In this document: positions 19,207 to 29,112 of the stretch, one piece after another
Position numbering within the stretch: position 1 is the first letter of the stretch
Layout: the number at the start of each line of letters is the position of its first letter
NCBI RefSeq assembly: GCF_011009015.1
Contig: NZ_CP048878.1
Coordinates: forward strand, 1,773,001 to 1,837,000
Source: Spartinivicinus ruber
GTDB lineage: Bacteria > Pseudomonadota > Gammaproteobacteria > Pseudomonadales > Zooshikellaceae
Direction of reading: 5' to 3'
DNA length: 64,000 nucleotides
Notes under the pieces: generated by a model
Databases searched by the model: none
What the model was told of the DNA's origin: nothing
The model's input: only the letters and a program-made list of their open reading frames with translations
Program-made: the position numbers and the translations under genes

Positions 19207-20634
19207 CTAGGGTATGGGCAAGGAGTTTTTTGAGTCTACTTGCTGATCATTGCTGTTCTTTGGTGGAATAACTCTTCCAGCAATAATAATTAACACCAGC
19301 ACTGGAATACCTAAAATGGCAGTAAAAATAAAGAAGTGTGAGTAGCCAATTTGGTTGACTATCCAGCCAGAGCCCCCTCCAATTAGCTTCGGAAATAACA
19401 GCATTAATGAGCTAAACAGGGCATATTGAGTGGCAGAATAAGACACATTGGTCAAGCTGGATAAATAAGCAATAAAAGCAACCTGGGCAAGACCGCTACT
19501 TAAGTTGTCCAAGCTAATAGTAAAGATCAAGAAGGTTGTGTCATGGCCAATATGGGCTAAAGCAGCGAACAATAAGTTGGTTATGGCTGACATAAAAGCG
19601 CCGATAAATAGCACTTTAATTACCCCAATGTATTTCGTGATAAAACCACCTAAAGCTGCCCCCACTAGAGTCATAATTACGCCGTAGACTTTTGAGATAG
19701 TCGCGACTTCAGACTTGGTGAATCCCATGTCCACATAAAAAACATTAGCGATCACACCCATAACAATATCAGCTATACGATAGCTGCCGATTAGTAATAA
19801 AATCACTACCGCTTGCCAGCGATAGCGTTTAATAAAGTCCCAGATGGGGCAAACTATTCCCACATATATAAAGGTCACTAAACGGCTAATTATATGGTGC
19901 TCAGGAAAGTTTTTAGCGATAACAGCTGCTCCTTTATGCTCCATATCTAAGGTAGCCTGGCTAATCAGCCGCTTGGGCTCTGGCATCAATAATGTGGTTA
20001 GTACGCCCACTAGCATCAGGCTTCCCATTACAAAGTAAGTACTTTGCCATGCAGTAAGCTGATAGCCAGTTTGATCACCTGAAAACCAGGTCGCCAGCCA
20101 GAGAGCTCCAGCACCACCTGTAATGATGGCTACTCGGTAACCGCCAATATACATGGCTGCCATTGCTCCTTGTAGCTCAGGCTCAGCCATTTCTATTCGA
20201 TACGCATCAATCACAATATCTTGGGTGGCTGCACTAAATGCAGCAATAACGGCCAGTAGTGCCATTAGCTTTAACGTGTCTTCTGAGTTGGTTAAGGGAT
20301 CTTGTAAGGCCATTAACAGGAAGCACGACAGAATGGTGAATTGGCTTAATAATAACCAGCTACGACGTTGGCCGCATATTTTGCCTAATGTGGGAATGGC
20401 TAATTTATCAACAAGGGGAGACCACAGAAACTTAAAGGCAAATGCTAGTCCAGTCAGACTTAGCAGCGTAATAGAGGCGCGATCAATGCCTGCTTCCCGT
20501 AACCAAAAAGATAGGGAAGAGAAAATCAACATAAAAGGAAGCCCGGCTGAAAAGCCTAAAAATAGCATCGTAATTACCCGACGCTGGCTGTAGATAGCTA
20601 AGGTTGCCAGAAGTTTGGATAGAGTGGCCTGCAT
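19207..20634 (-). CDS. ampG: AmpG-like muropeptide permease (MFS)
   Basis: Inner-membrane transporter of the AmpG family, which imports anhydromuropeptides for cell-wall recycling and so feeds beta-lactamase induction signalling. About 12-14 hydrophobic segments are visible. The N-terminal block MLFLGFSAGLPFMLIFSSL, SFWLREAGI, LWSPLVDKL and TQDIVIDAYRIE are typical. The ATG at 20634 is chosen because it places the first membrane segment about 20 residues in, as in other AmpG proteins; the frame continues to 20688. 475 residues. It is separate from ampE. Some genomes carry AmpG paralogues with other substrates, so muropeptide transport is inferred. Confidence 0.85.
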   Translation of the reverse strand: MQATLSKLLATLAIYSQRRVITMLFLGFSAGLPFMLIFSSLSFWLREAGIDRASITLLSLTGLAFAFKFLWSPLVDKLAIPTLGKICGQRRSWLLLSQFTILSCFLLMALQDPLTNSEDTLKLMALLAVIAAFSAATQDIVIDAYRIEMAEPELQGAMAAMYIGGYRVAIITGGAGALWLATWFSGDQTGYQLTAWQSTYFVMGSLMLVGVLTTLLMPEPKRLISQATLDMEHKGAAVIAKNFPEHHIISRLVTFIYVGIVCPIWDFIKRYRWQAVVILLLIGSYRIADIVMGVIANVFYVDMGFTKSEVATISKVYGVIMTLVGAALGGFITKYIGVIKVLFIGAFMSAITNLLFAALAHIGHDTTFLIFTISLDNLSSGLAQVAFIAYLSSLTNVSYSATQYALFSSLMLLFPKLIGGGSGWIVNQIGYSHFFIFTAILGIPVLVLIIIAGRVIPPKNSNDQQVDSKNSLPIP

Positions 20635-20727
20635 GTATTTTTTTCTCAGCGTTAAGTTTTGCATTGGTGAGTATGACACCAATAGCATTTAGTTTGTGAA
20701 TGCTTGTTAGAGTGGTATAACTTGATA

Positions 20728-21039
20728 TCATTCACCCTGCCATTGAAACTTTTGTAGTGATACTTTTTGGTTATCGAAAGTAACTCCTTCGGCCTCAAGT
20801 TTTTCTTTTTGTATTGAGAACTGTTTACTATCTCGCGGAAATGATAAGCAGCCTTTGCTATTAATTACCCGGTGCCAAGGTAGTCCAGAACCATTGGGGA
20901 GTTGCTTTAATACACTACCTACCATGCGTGCATGATTGGGTAAGCCAGCCATTCTGGCAACCTGGCCATAAGTAGCAACACGGCCTTTAGGTATTAAGCT
21001 GATAACTTGCCAAATTCGGGCATTTTTTGTTGGATCCAT
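20728..21039 (-). CDS. Alkyltransferase-like (Atl/MGMT-fold) protein
   Basis: A 103-residue MGMT-like DNA-binding domain. VISLIPKGRVATYGQVARMAGLP contains the helix-turn-helix region and the arginine finger. The site that is PCHRV in true O6-alkylguanine methyltransferases reads PWHRV here, so the alkyl-acceptor Cys is Trp. That substitution defines Atl proteins, which bind O6-alkylguanine lesions without repairing them and channel them to nucleotide excision repair. Full length for a bacterial Atl. It stands alone, upstream of ampG. Confidence 0.88.
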   Translation of the reverse strand: MDPTKNARIWQVISLIPKGRVATYGQVARMAGLPNHARMVGSVLKQLPNGSGLPWHRVINSKGCLSFPRDSKQFSIQKEKLEAEGVTFDNQKVSLQKFQWQGE

Positions 21040-21350
21040 TGCTGCTTCTATTGTGGTTATAACTTAAGTTGTGGTGGTTAATAGGGGTTGATACTAACTG
21101 ATGACTAAAATGGTTATTTGCTCAGGTTGAAATAAATTAGTTGAAGCAAATAAATAGTTGTTAACCTCAAATAGCTGTCATCATAGCGACGACAAACTTT
21201 TTTTCAAATTGAATTATTCACCTATGCATGCATCTAACCGTACTCATTTTCTTTAAGTAAGTATTAATTATTCAAGCCAAGCATATTTAAACCCGTAGTT
21301 ATTAACTTGCCAGCATCTGTTGGCCTTTTGTAAGAAGTTCCTGTGATCGT
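21040..21350. other. Divergent intergenic region
   Basis: Lies between the Atl gene (minus) and the DUF481 gene (plus). AT-rich, no open frame. I see no clear hairpin or operator. Confidence 0.4.
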
Positions 21351-22370
21351 ATGATGTCAAGGTTAATAAAACAAATAGTCTACACCTGCCTTATGTTTCT
21401 CTGCTTGCCTGCTGCTGCAGATACGCTGACATTGTCCAATGGTGACAAAATCTCTGGAAAAATTAAGTATCTCGACCAGGAGGTATTAGTTATTAAAACG
21501 CCCTATGCCAGTATTCAGTTGGACTGGACTAAGGTAAAAGCCATCAAAACCAAAAAACCAATGACGATTGTAACGCGTTCCGGTGATGTGGTTCATGGCA
21601 AACTTGCCAGTGAAGGTGCGCTTTATCATGTTAAGCAGGATGACGGCGAAGTAATTGAGTTTGCTGCTTTAAACGGAATTAGCCAGTTTTACCCTAAAGA
21701 GGATAAAGAAAAGCCTTGGCGTTTTTCTGGAAAAACCTACGCGTTTCTTGAGTTAAAAGATGGTAATACGGAGTCAGAAGAACTGAACTTTGATGCTGAC
21801 TTAAGCTTTGTTCATGGTGTTCATCGTCATAATGTAGGGCTGGAAACAGACCGCACGACTAAAAAGGAGCATGTAGTAGAAGACAAGCTGCAAGCTGACT
21901 ACAGCTATGACTACTTTTACAATCAGCACTGGTACTTTACTACCAACCTGGGGTATGAAGAAGACGGTATCAAGGAGCTGAATGAGCGTCTCTCAGCTGG
22001 TATTGGTTTGGGTTATGAGTTTTTTAATACACCATTACACCACCTTTCTGTTGAAGGTGGTATTAACCATATTCGTGAAAAGTACCGGGATGAAGGAGTA
22101 AAAGAGTTTGAGGTGTTCCGTTGGGCTCTCGACTACAGCAAAGAAATGGTGTTTTTTGACAAACTGTCGTTTTTCCATAATCACGAAATGTTTATCCCTA
22201 AAGAGTCCAGCAAAAACTTTCGCTTTGAGAGTGAAACAGGCTTTGAATACAGCCTGCCTTATAACATCTCAACAGTACTGCAATATGAGTACGACTACGA
22301 TAACTACCCAGCAGAAGGTAAGCATAAGAAAGACAGCACCTTCTCCTTTGGGGTAGGGTATAAGTGGTAG
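21351..22370 (+). CDS. DUF481 outer-membrane protein (YdiY-like)
   Basis: A 339-residue secreted protein with a signal peptide (about residues 1-24, ending CLPAAA-D). Residues about 25-110 form a small beta-domain with repeated DKISGKIKYLD-like and GDVVHGKLASEG-like units. A DUF481 barrel of about 210 residues follows, made of alternating aromatic beta strands (YSYDYFYNQHWYFTTNLGYEED) and ending FSFGVGYKW with a terminal aromatic residue. It probably forms an outer-membrane beta barrel; its function is unknown. Two adjacent ATGs (21351, 21354) could start it. Confidence 0.8.
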   Translation: MMSRLIKQIVYTCLMFLCLPAAADTLTLSNGDKISGKIKYLDQEVLVIKTPYASIQLDWTKVKAIKTKKPMTIVTRSGDVVHGKLASEGALYHVKQDDGEVIEFAALNGISQFYPKEDKEKPWRFSGKTYAFLELKDGNTESEELNFDADLSFVHGVHRHNVGLETDRTTKKEHVVEDKLQADYSYDYFYNQHWYFTTNLGYEEDGIKELNERLSAGIGLGYEFFNTPLHHLSVEGGINHIREKYRDEGVKEFEVFRWALDYSKEMVFFDKLSFFHNHEMFIPKESSKNFRFESETGFEYSLPYNISTVLQYEYDYDNYPAEGKHKKDSTFSFGVGYKW

Positions 22371-22400
22371 TGACAGCCTTCCTAGAGACTGTCAAAAAAG

Positions 22401-22460
22401 GAGTTAAAAATAACTCTAGTGTTTGATATGGAGCGACAGAATAGTCTGTTACTCCATATC
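22401..22460 (+). terminator. Paired hairpins after the DUF481 gene
   Basis: GAGTTA-AAAA-TAACTC at 22401-22416 is a perfect small hairpin. Just behind it GATATGGAG (22425-22433) pairs with CTCCATATC (22452-22460), and an inner ACAGA/TCTGT pair extends the stem. They start about 30 bases after the stop. No T run follows, so the terminator role is probable rather than certain. Confidence 0.45.
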
Positions 22461-22551
22461 TGCTAACATTTGGGTAGACTGCTTGAAGTTGTTTTGAGTA
22501 GCTCTTCATTAAATCCCCCTCATATATTTTATTATAATGCTTATCCTCAAA

Positions 22552-22656
22552 TTGAAGAGTTGTTAGGCAAGGCGTTGAGCGATGAAGCCCCAGGAGCTTA
22601 TTGTAATAAGTGACTGGGGTGAAGAGTGAAAACAACATAGCCTAACAGCTATTCAA
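22552..22656. repeat. Palindromic repeat element (about 105 bp)
   Basis: Imperfect terminal inverted repeats, TTGAAGAGTTGTTAGGC at 22552-22568 and GCCTAACAGCTATTCAA at 22640-22656, enclose a nested hairpin: CCCCAG (22588-22593), CTTATT-gt-AATAAG (22597-22610), CTGGGG (22614-22619). It lies between the converging DUF481 and SDR genes and ends 8 bases before the SDR stop. The shape suggests a non-autonomous mobile palindrome or a repeat used as a bidirectional terminator. Confidence 0.6.
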
Positions 22657-22664
22657 GAAGAGGA

Positions 22665-23426
22665 CTAAAGGCGGAAGGCGCCGTCTACTTCTACCACTCT
22701 CCCCGAAAAATAATCATTCTGTAGAATAAATTCTGCTGCTTGAGCAATTTCATCAGGAGTGCCCATCCGTCCTAATGGGATTTGTGAGGTCATACGCTCT
22801 AGTGCTTCGGGCTTCATACTAGCGGTCATTTCTGTACCTATAAAGCCAGGGGCAATTGCCGCACAGCGAATGCCATAACGAGCCAGCTCTTTTGCCCAGG
22901 TCACAGTTAGAGAAACCGCTCCAGCTTTGGCTGCTGCATAGTTGGTTTGACCAATATTGCCTGCCCGAGCAATGCTTGAAATATTGATAATGACTCCAGG
23001 CCGCTGCTTTTCAATCATCTTCGTAGCACATTCACGGCCACATAAAAATAACCCAGTCAGGTTTACATCAATAACACTTTGCCATTCAGCTAAGCTCATT
23101 TTATTGACAATTTTGCCATCTTTAACTTTTACTAACATTCGGTCACGTAAAATACCTGCATTATTAATCAGAGCGTCGATCCCCCCGAAATGATGGCTGA
23201 TTTGCTCAAATAAGTCTTCAACTGAGGTTTCATCAGCAACGTTTGCGATAAATGAACTGGCTTTAGCACCAAAAGCCTGGCAATGGGCTACAGTCTCGGT
23301 TAATTTATCTTCGTTGAGGTCTACCAAAGCCAATTGAGCTTGGTGTTTGGCAAAGCGTTCAGCCATAGCACGTCCCAACCCTTGAGCGGCCCCAGTAATA
23401 ATGATGACTTTATTAGTAATTTCCAT
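22665..23426 (-). CDS. SDR family oxidoreductase, FabG-like
   Basis: A 253-residue short-chain dehydrogenase/reductase. The cofactor loop [12 protein letters not shown] is near residue 12, NNAG near 88, the catalytic Ser in [11 protein letters not shown] and the Tyr/Lys pair in [10 protein letters not shown]. The C-terminus ([12 protein letters not shown]) is typical of 3-oxoacyl-ACP reductase-like SDRs. Asp in LALVDLNE after the second strand would favour NAD over NADP. No fatty-acid genes lie next to it, so the substrate is uncertain. Divergent from the HugZ-type gene, with a Fur-like box between them. Confidence 0.85.
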   Translation of the reverse strand: MEITNKVIIITGAAQGLGRAMAERFAKHQAQLALVDLNEDKLTETVAHCQAFGAKASSFIANVADETSVEDLFEQISHHFGGIDALINNAGILRDRMLVKVKDGKIVNKMSLAEWQSVIDVNLTGLFLCGRECATKMIEKQRPGVIINISSIARAGNIGQTNYAAAKAGAVSLTVTWAKELARYGIRCAAIAPGFIGTEMTASMKPEALERMTSQIPLGRMGTPDEIAQAAEFILQNDYFSGRVVEVDGAFRL

Positions 23427-23472
23427 TTATTAACTCCTAGCTTAGTAGGAAGCATGAGTAGCTTCTTTAGGT

Positions 23473-23491
23473 GAGAATGATTATTATTCTT
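23473..23491. promoter_or_regulatory. Probable Fur box
   Basis: GAGAATGATTATTATTCTT matches the 19-bp Fur consensus GATAATGATAATCATTATC at 14 positions, and its core AGAATGATTATTATTCT is near-palindromic. It lies 45 bases before the HugZ-type start and about 47 bases before the SDR start on the other strand. Confidence 0.6.
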
Positions 23492-23535
23492 TAATTGATT
23501 ATAATAGTTTTTGGTTATACAACTGGTTTTGCAAA

Positions 23536-24237
23536 ATGAGTAAAAAAGAACAAGCCGCTAAAGCCGCAAGGCAACTGTTACTCAACCAATATCATGGGGT
23601 ATTGGCTACCCAGTCACTGTCGTTGCCTGGCTATCCCTTTGGCTCGGTCGTGCCCTATTGTTTGGATGGTAAGGGGCATTTAGTAATGTTGATTAGTCGT
23701 ATTGCTCAGCATACCAAAAATATAGAGGCTGATAATAAAGTTTCGTTGACAGTGACGGAAGCAGATATTGATGATATTCAAACAGGTGCGCGATTAACCT
23801 GGGTGGGTGATGCCTATCAGGTAAATGATCCATTACTGGCTGAGCGTTACTATGCATTCTTTCCGCAAGCGAGAGGATATCACCAAACCCATGACTTTGA
23901 TTTTTATGTGATAGAGCTGGTTCGAGCCCGTTTTATTGGTGGATTTGGTGAAATTTACTGGTTGGAGCCAGAGCTGCTTATTAAGTCGAATCCTTTTTTT
24001 GGAGAAGTAGAGCAGGGCATGGTGCAGCATATGAACCAGGATCACACGAAAGCTATGGAAACTTATTGCCAAAAAGCCGATATTAAGTTGCCAGAAGGTA
24101 TTACACCACAAATGGCGGGTATTGATAGTGAAGGTTTTAATTTAAGAATTACAGATAAAATTGTACGGATTCCTTTTGCTGAAACAGTGGATACACCTCA
24201 GCAAGTTAGGCAACAGTTGGTGGCACTGGCACACTGA
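23536..24237 (+). CDS. HugZ-type haem utilisation / PNPOx-like protein with DUF2470 domain
   Basis: A 233-residue cytoplasmic protein. The N-terminal split-barrel flavin-reductase-like domain (about 10-150) contains the block GVLATQSLSLPGYPFGSVVPY and SRIAQHTKNI. The C-terminal DUF2470 domain (about 155-232) contains MVQHMNQDHTKAM with conserved His residues. HugZ and relatives bind and degrade haem during iron starvation. The Fur-like box upstream supports an iron role. Related general PNPOx-like proteins lack this function, so haem degradation is inferred. Confidence 0.78.
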   Translation: MSKKEQAAKAARQLLLNQYHGVLATQSLSLPGYPFGSVVPYCLDGKGHLVMLISRIAQHTKNIEADNKVSLTVTEADIDDIQTGARLTWVGDAYQVNDPLLAERYYAFFPQARGYHQTHDFDFYVIELVRARFIGGFGEIYWLEPELLIKSNPFFGEVEQGMVQHMNQDHTKAMETYCQKADIKLPEGITPQMAGIDSEGFNLRITDKIVRIPFAETVDTPQQVRQQLVALAH

Positions 24238-24414
24238 TGGTGGTATTTAATTAACTTACAGAATTATTACATGTAAGGGGTTGAAATTTGTCGGATTTGC
24301 CTTCATCTTGTTATCAGTAATTAACTGAATGTGCGAATGTAAACTTGCCAGGAGAGTCTAATAGCTAATGCTATTTTTCAGGTTGCTGTTGATTTTCCTG
24401 AAGGAGATAAATTG

Positions 24415-24882
24415 ATGCGCCCCCTATTGTTGATTTTTGTTGTTGTCCCCATAGTGGAAATGTATGTGCTGATAAAGGTAGGAGAAGTGATCGGCGCATG
24501 GCCAACAATAGGGCTGGTACTGTTAACAGCAGTGATTGGTTTGCAATTATTGCGGCAGCAAGGCTTGTCAACGTTAAGGCATGCCCAACAAAAAATGCAG
24601 GTTGGCCAAATGCCTGCACAAGAAATGCTTGAAGGTTTAGTGTTAGCAATGGGTGGTGCTTTGCTGTTAACACCTGGGTTTGTTACCGATGCTTTTGGTT
24701 TTTGCTGTTTGTTGCCATGGCCTCGTCAGTGGCTGATAAAACAAGCGATTAAAAAGGGCTTGAAAGCCCATAACCTGAATGCTTCTGTACATTTTTCTGC
24801 TGGTATGTCGTCTAATAATGACCCTGATATTATTGACGGAGAATTTAAGCGAGAAGATGATTGGCATAAGCTGAATAAATAA
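24415..24882 (+). CDS. fxsA: FxsA family membrane protein
   Basis: A 155-residue inner-membrane protein with three to four hydrophobic segments at the start (IFVVVPIVEMYVLIKVG; TIGLVLLTAVIGLQLL; LVLAMGGALLLTPGFVTDAFGF). This is the FxsA signature, including the TPGFVTDAFG motif. FxsA in E. coli relieves exclusion of phage T7 by the F plasmid; its normal role is unknown. The ATG at 24415 follows AAGGAG with 8-base spacing. The position just before groES is conserved in gammaproteobacteria. Confidence 0.88.
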   Translation: MRPLLLIFVVVPIVEMYVLIKVGEVIGAWPTIGLVLLTAVIGLQLLRQQGLSTLRHAQQKMQVGQMPAQEMLEGLVLAMGGALLLTPGFVTDAFGFCCLLPWPRQWLIKQAIKKGLKAHNLNASVHFSAGMSSNNDPDIIDGEFKREDDWHKLNK

Positions 24883-24895
24883 CCTCGCCATTTCA

Positions 24896-24924
24896 CTCGA
24901 ATACTGCTTAATACAGTATTCGAG
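24896..24924 (+). terminator. Hairpin after fxsA
   Basis: CTCGAATACTG (24896-24906) pairs perfectly with CAGTATTCGAG (24914-24924) around a 7-base loop, 13 bases after the fxsA stop. There is no T run, but an 11-bp stem between fxsA and the groES heat-shock promoter probably separates the two units. Confidence 0.5.
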
Positions 24925-25069
24925 GTATGCCCCTTCACTCAGACCATTCCTGTTTTATTTTCCTTATCGTTTTTTAATCAAACGTTGCCTTGGTTTTTAT
25001 CTAGCCAAAGTGAATGCCGATTAATAAAGGCCAAGTAGAAAAAAACTAAAAAAATTTTGCTAAGGGGTG

Positions 25070-25097
25070 TTGAAAAATTTTTGGTGCAACCCCATCT
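25070..25097 (+). promoter_or_regulatory. Sigma-32 heat-shock promoter of groES-groEL
   Basis: TTGAAA at 25070-25075, a 14-base spacer, then CCCCATCT at 25090-25097: an almost exact match to the sigma-32 (RpoH) consensus CTTGAAA-N11-16-CCCCATNT. Transcription would begin near 25104, giving a leader of about 185 bases before groES. No CIRCE-type inverted repeat is seen, so control is probably by RpoH alone. Confidence 0.85.
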
Positions 25098-25290
25098 TCC
25101 TTCACACGAAAGTTTGATGTCAGTCATAGTATGGCCTGCTTTCAAAAGGTAAGGCGCATTCTACAAATGACTGAGTCATTTTAGCTGCTTTCTTTGGGAA
25201 AGCCGCATAGCAATAAGCTGATTATGCTGTGCAGATTTATACGATAGTTGAGCAACACTCGGCGAATTGAAAAACATTGGAGAGTGATCA

Positions 25291-25584
25291 ATGAAAATCC
25301 GTCCATTACACGATCGCGTTGTCGTACGTCGTCAAGAAGAAGAAACTACTACTTCTGGCGGCATTGTGTTACCAGGTACTGCTGCTGAAAAGCCTAACCA
25401 AGGCGAAGTTGTTGCTATTGGTGAGGGTAGAGTTTTAGATAACGGCGAAGTGCGTCCTTTAAGTGTTAAGGTTGGCGACAAGGTCGTTTTTGGTCAGTAC
25501 GCTGGAAGCAACACAGTAAAAATTGACGGCGAAGAGCTGATCATCATGAATGAAAGCGAAATTTATGGTGTGTTAGAAGGCTAA
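25291..25584 (+). CDS. groES: Co-chaperonin GroES
   Basis: A 97-residue heptameric lid of the GroEL folding chamber. The N-terminus [12 protein letters not shown], the mobile loop [15 protein letters not shown] (residues about 17-32) and the C-terminal [12 protein letters not shown] are all canonical. GGAG precedes the start by 8 bases. Co-transcribed with groEL, 64 bases downstream, from the sigma-32 promoter. Confidence 0.98.
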   Translation: MKIRPLHDRVVVRRQEEETTTSGGIVLPGTAAEKPNQGEVVAIGEGRVLDNGEVRPLSVKVGDKVVFGQYAGSNTVKIDGEELIIMNESEIYGVLEG

Positions 25585-25627
25585 GCCTTTTTTAAATTAC
25601 TACCCGCTTTCTTAAACAGATAATTGA

Positions 25628-27286
<1,659 letters not shown>

Positions 27287-27328
27287 TGCCGGCTATCCAG
27301 CCAAGCTATACTCTAAGCATTTAATGCT

Positions 27329-27357
27329 AAAAAACCCCTCAACTGAGGGGTTTTTTT
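27329..27357. terminator. Bidirectional terminator between groEL and the chemoreceptor gene
   Basis: ACCCCTC-aact-GAGGGGT stem flanked by AAAAA on the left and TTTTTTT on the right, so it ends transcription from both strands. It serves groEL (43 bases after the stop) and the convergent chemoreceptor gene. Confidence 0.9.
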
Positions 27358-27381
27358 ATGGGTGAAACAAGGAAAAAACGT

Positions 27382-29007
27382 TTACTGACCTAATGTGCTA
27401 ACAATTTTCTCTAGCTCATTAGCCAAGTCTTCTAGTGCTGCACTGGTTTGTGCGGTTTTTTCTGCTTGATCACTATTTGAAGAGGCAATAGTAGTTATTT
27501 CGTGAATATTCTGAGTTATATCTTCAGCAACTGAGGTTTGCTCTTCTGCTGCGGTTGCAATCTGGTGGTTCATATCGCGTATTTCTTCCACTGCATGAGT
27601 GATGTTTTTTAATGCATCTCCAGCCTGAGCTACCCTTTCAACCCCTAAGTCGGTCTGGGTTCTACCACGTTCGATGGCTTCTACGGCATGATGGGCACCT
27701 ACCTGAACATTTTCAATAATGCCTTGTATTTCCGCGGTTGATTGCTGGGTACGTTGTGCCAGGGTACGAACCTCATCTGCTACTACGGCAAATCCCCGTC
27801 CTTGATCACCCGCTCGAGCTGCTTCAATAGCAGCATTAAGTGCCAGCAAATTGGTTTGCTCAGCTATACCACGAATAACATCTAAAACAGTACCAATACT
27901 TTTGGTGTCTTCTTCGAGTTTTTGGATAACTTCAGAAGCATTGGCTATTTCTTGGGACATGCTTTCAATGGTTTTAATGGTACCTTCCATAACGGTCATA
28001 CTTTCTTGTGCAGACTCGTCTGCTTGACTGGCAGCTGTTGCTGCTCCTTGAGCATGTTGGGCAACTTCATTAGCAGTAGCAGTCATCTGATTCATTGCCG
28101 TTGCTACTTGGTCGGTTCTTGAGTGCTGTTCCTGGATGCCTTTGTTAATTCCTGATGAAATCTGGACCAGTTCAGAGGAAGATAAAGACAGGCTGCTTAA
28201 GGCATTTTTTAAATTAGTGACTGTAGCTTTGAGTGATGCCTGTAATTGGTTGGCGGCTGTGGCTAATTTCCCCAGCTCATCTTCTCGATATAACTCAAGT
28301 TCTGCAGATAATTCACCCTGGCTGACATTGCTGATGTGGTTGATGATTTGTCGGGTGGGCTTCACCAGAAAGTGGTGGAGCATAAAGCCTAGTGCTACTC
28401 CAACCAAAATTAAAATAGAAACCATAGACAAGGTGGCAGTGATACTGATTTTGTCGCTGTTTGCTTTTGCTTTAACAGCTTCTTCTGTTGCCAACGCGGT
28501 TAAACGAGTGGCTGCCTCTCCTAGCAGTTGGGAAGGTGCCCGGTCAACACCACTAACACTTTTGTCCCCTTTATTGATATCAAAATTAGATTGGGTAAAG
28601 GTGTCTTTTCCTTGTCGGTATTTTTGGGACATTTCCTGGTATTTAGTACTGAAGTTTTCAAGCGCAGTAAGGGTTTCTGTATCCTTAACACTTTGCTTAA
28701 GGCCTTCAAGCATTGCGGTTATTTTTTTCTCCTGAGCTTCAAAGCTTCCCCAATATTTATTAAGTTGGTTTGAGTCACTACCGCGAATTAAAACATTTTT
28801 CCATTCCTGAACTTGCTTTTTAAATTCAAGGTTAATTTGGGTGATAGTAAGTGCATTATTAAAATCTTGATTAAGTAACGTTTGGTGTTGGTTAACAGCA
28901 GAGTTATATCTGATAAAGCCCCACTCAGAAACAGCAAAAATTAAAACTAAACCAACAACAAATAATGAAAAGATTTTTACCGCTAAACTTTGTTTTAGCC
29001 ACTCCAT
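27382..29007 (-). CDS. Methyl-accepting chemotaxis protein
   Basis: A 541-residue transmembrane chemoreceptor. The first membrane segment is near residues 9-27. A helical-bundle periplasmic sensor of about 160 residues follows, then the second segment near 193-212 (TLSMVSILILVGVALGFML), a HAMP domain, and a long signalling coiled coil. The hairpin tip LLALNAAIEAARAGDQGRGFAVVADEVRTLA is diagnostic of interaction with CheA/CheW. Glu/Gln-rich adaptation sites flank it. There is no C-terminal CheR-binding pentapeptide. The ligand is unknown. It may sense chitin products or surface cues, but nothing in the sequence shows this. Confidence 0.93.
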   Translation of the reverse strand: MEWLKQSLAVKIFSLFVVGLVLIFAVSEWGFIRYNSAVNQHQTLLNQDFNNALTITQINLEFKKQVQEWKNVLIRGSDSNQLNKYWGSFEAQEKKITAMLEGLKQSVKDTETLTALENFSTKYQEMSQKYRQGKDTFTQSNFDINKGDKSVSGVDRAPSQLLGEAATRLTALATEEAVKAKANSDKISITATLSMVSILILVGVALGFMLHHFLVKPTRQIINHISNVSQGELSAELELYREDELGKLATAANQLQASLKATVTNLKNALSSLSLSSSELVQISSGINKGIQEQHSRTDQVATAMNQMTATANEVAQHAQGAATAASQADESAQESMTVMEGTIKTIESMSQEIANASEVIQKLEEDTKSIGTVLDVIRGIAEQTNLLALNAAIEAARAGDQGRGFAVVADEVRTLAQRTQQSTAEIQGIIENVQVGAHHAVEAIERGRTQTDLGVERVAQAGDALKNITHAVEEIRDMNHQIATAAEEQTSVAEDITQNIHEITTIASSNSDQAEKTAQTSAALEDLANELEKIVSTLGQ

Positions 29008-29112
29008 TACGTCACCTCAACAGCTGAGTTGCTAACTGGTTTAAGTGTAGATGAAATTACAATTAAGTGACTAAAAATCAGTGAAGCACGAGGCCTCACT
29101 GGTGCTCTCAAG

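Noticed and set aside
20153-20593. A 146-residue plus-strand open frame inside ampG
   Set aside because: Antisense to conserved AmpG motifs; its sequence has no domain and no good ribosome-binding site.
22198-22638. A 146-residue minus-strand open frame overlapping the DUF481 3' end and the palindrome
   Set aside because: It overlaps a coding gene and a repeat element, has no family match, and its composition is unlike a real protein.
28136-28735. A 199-residue plus-strand open frame inside the chemoreceptor gene
   Set aside because: It lies antisense to a well-conserved MCP. It is Ser/Ala-rich with no recognisable domain, as expected from the reverse strand of a helical coding sequence.
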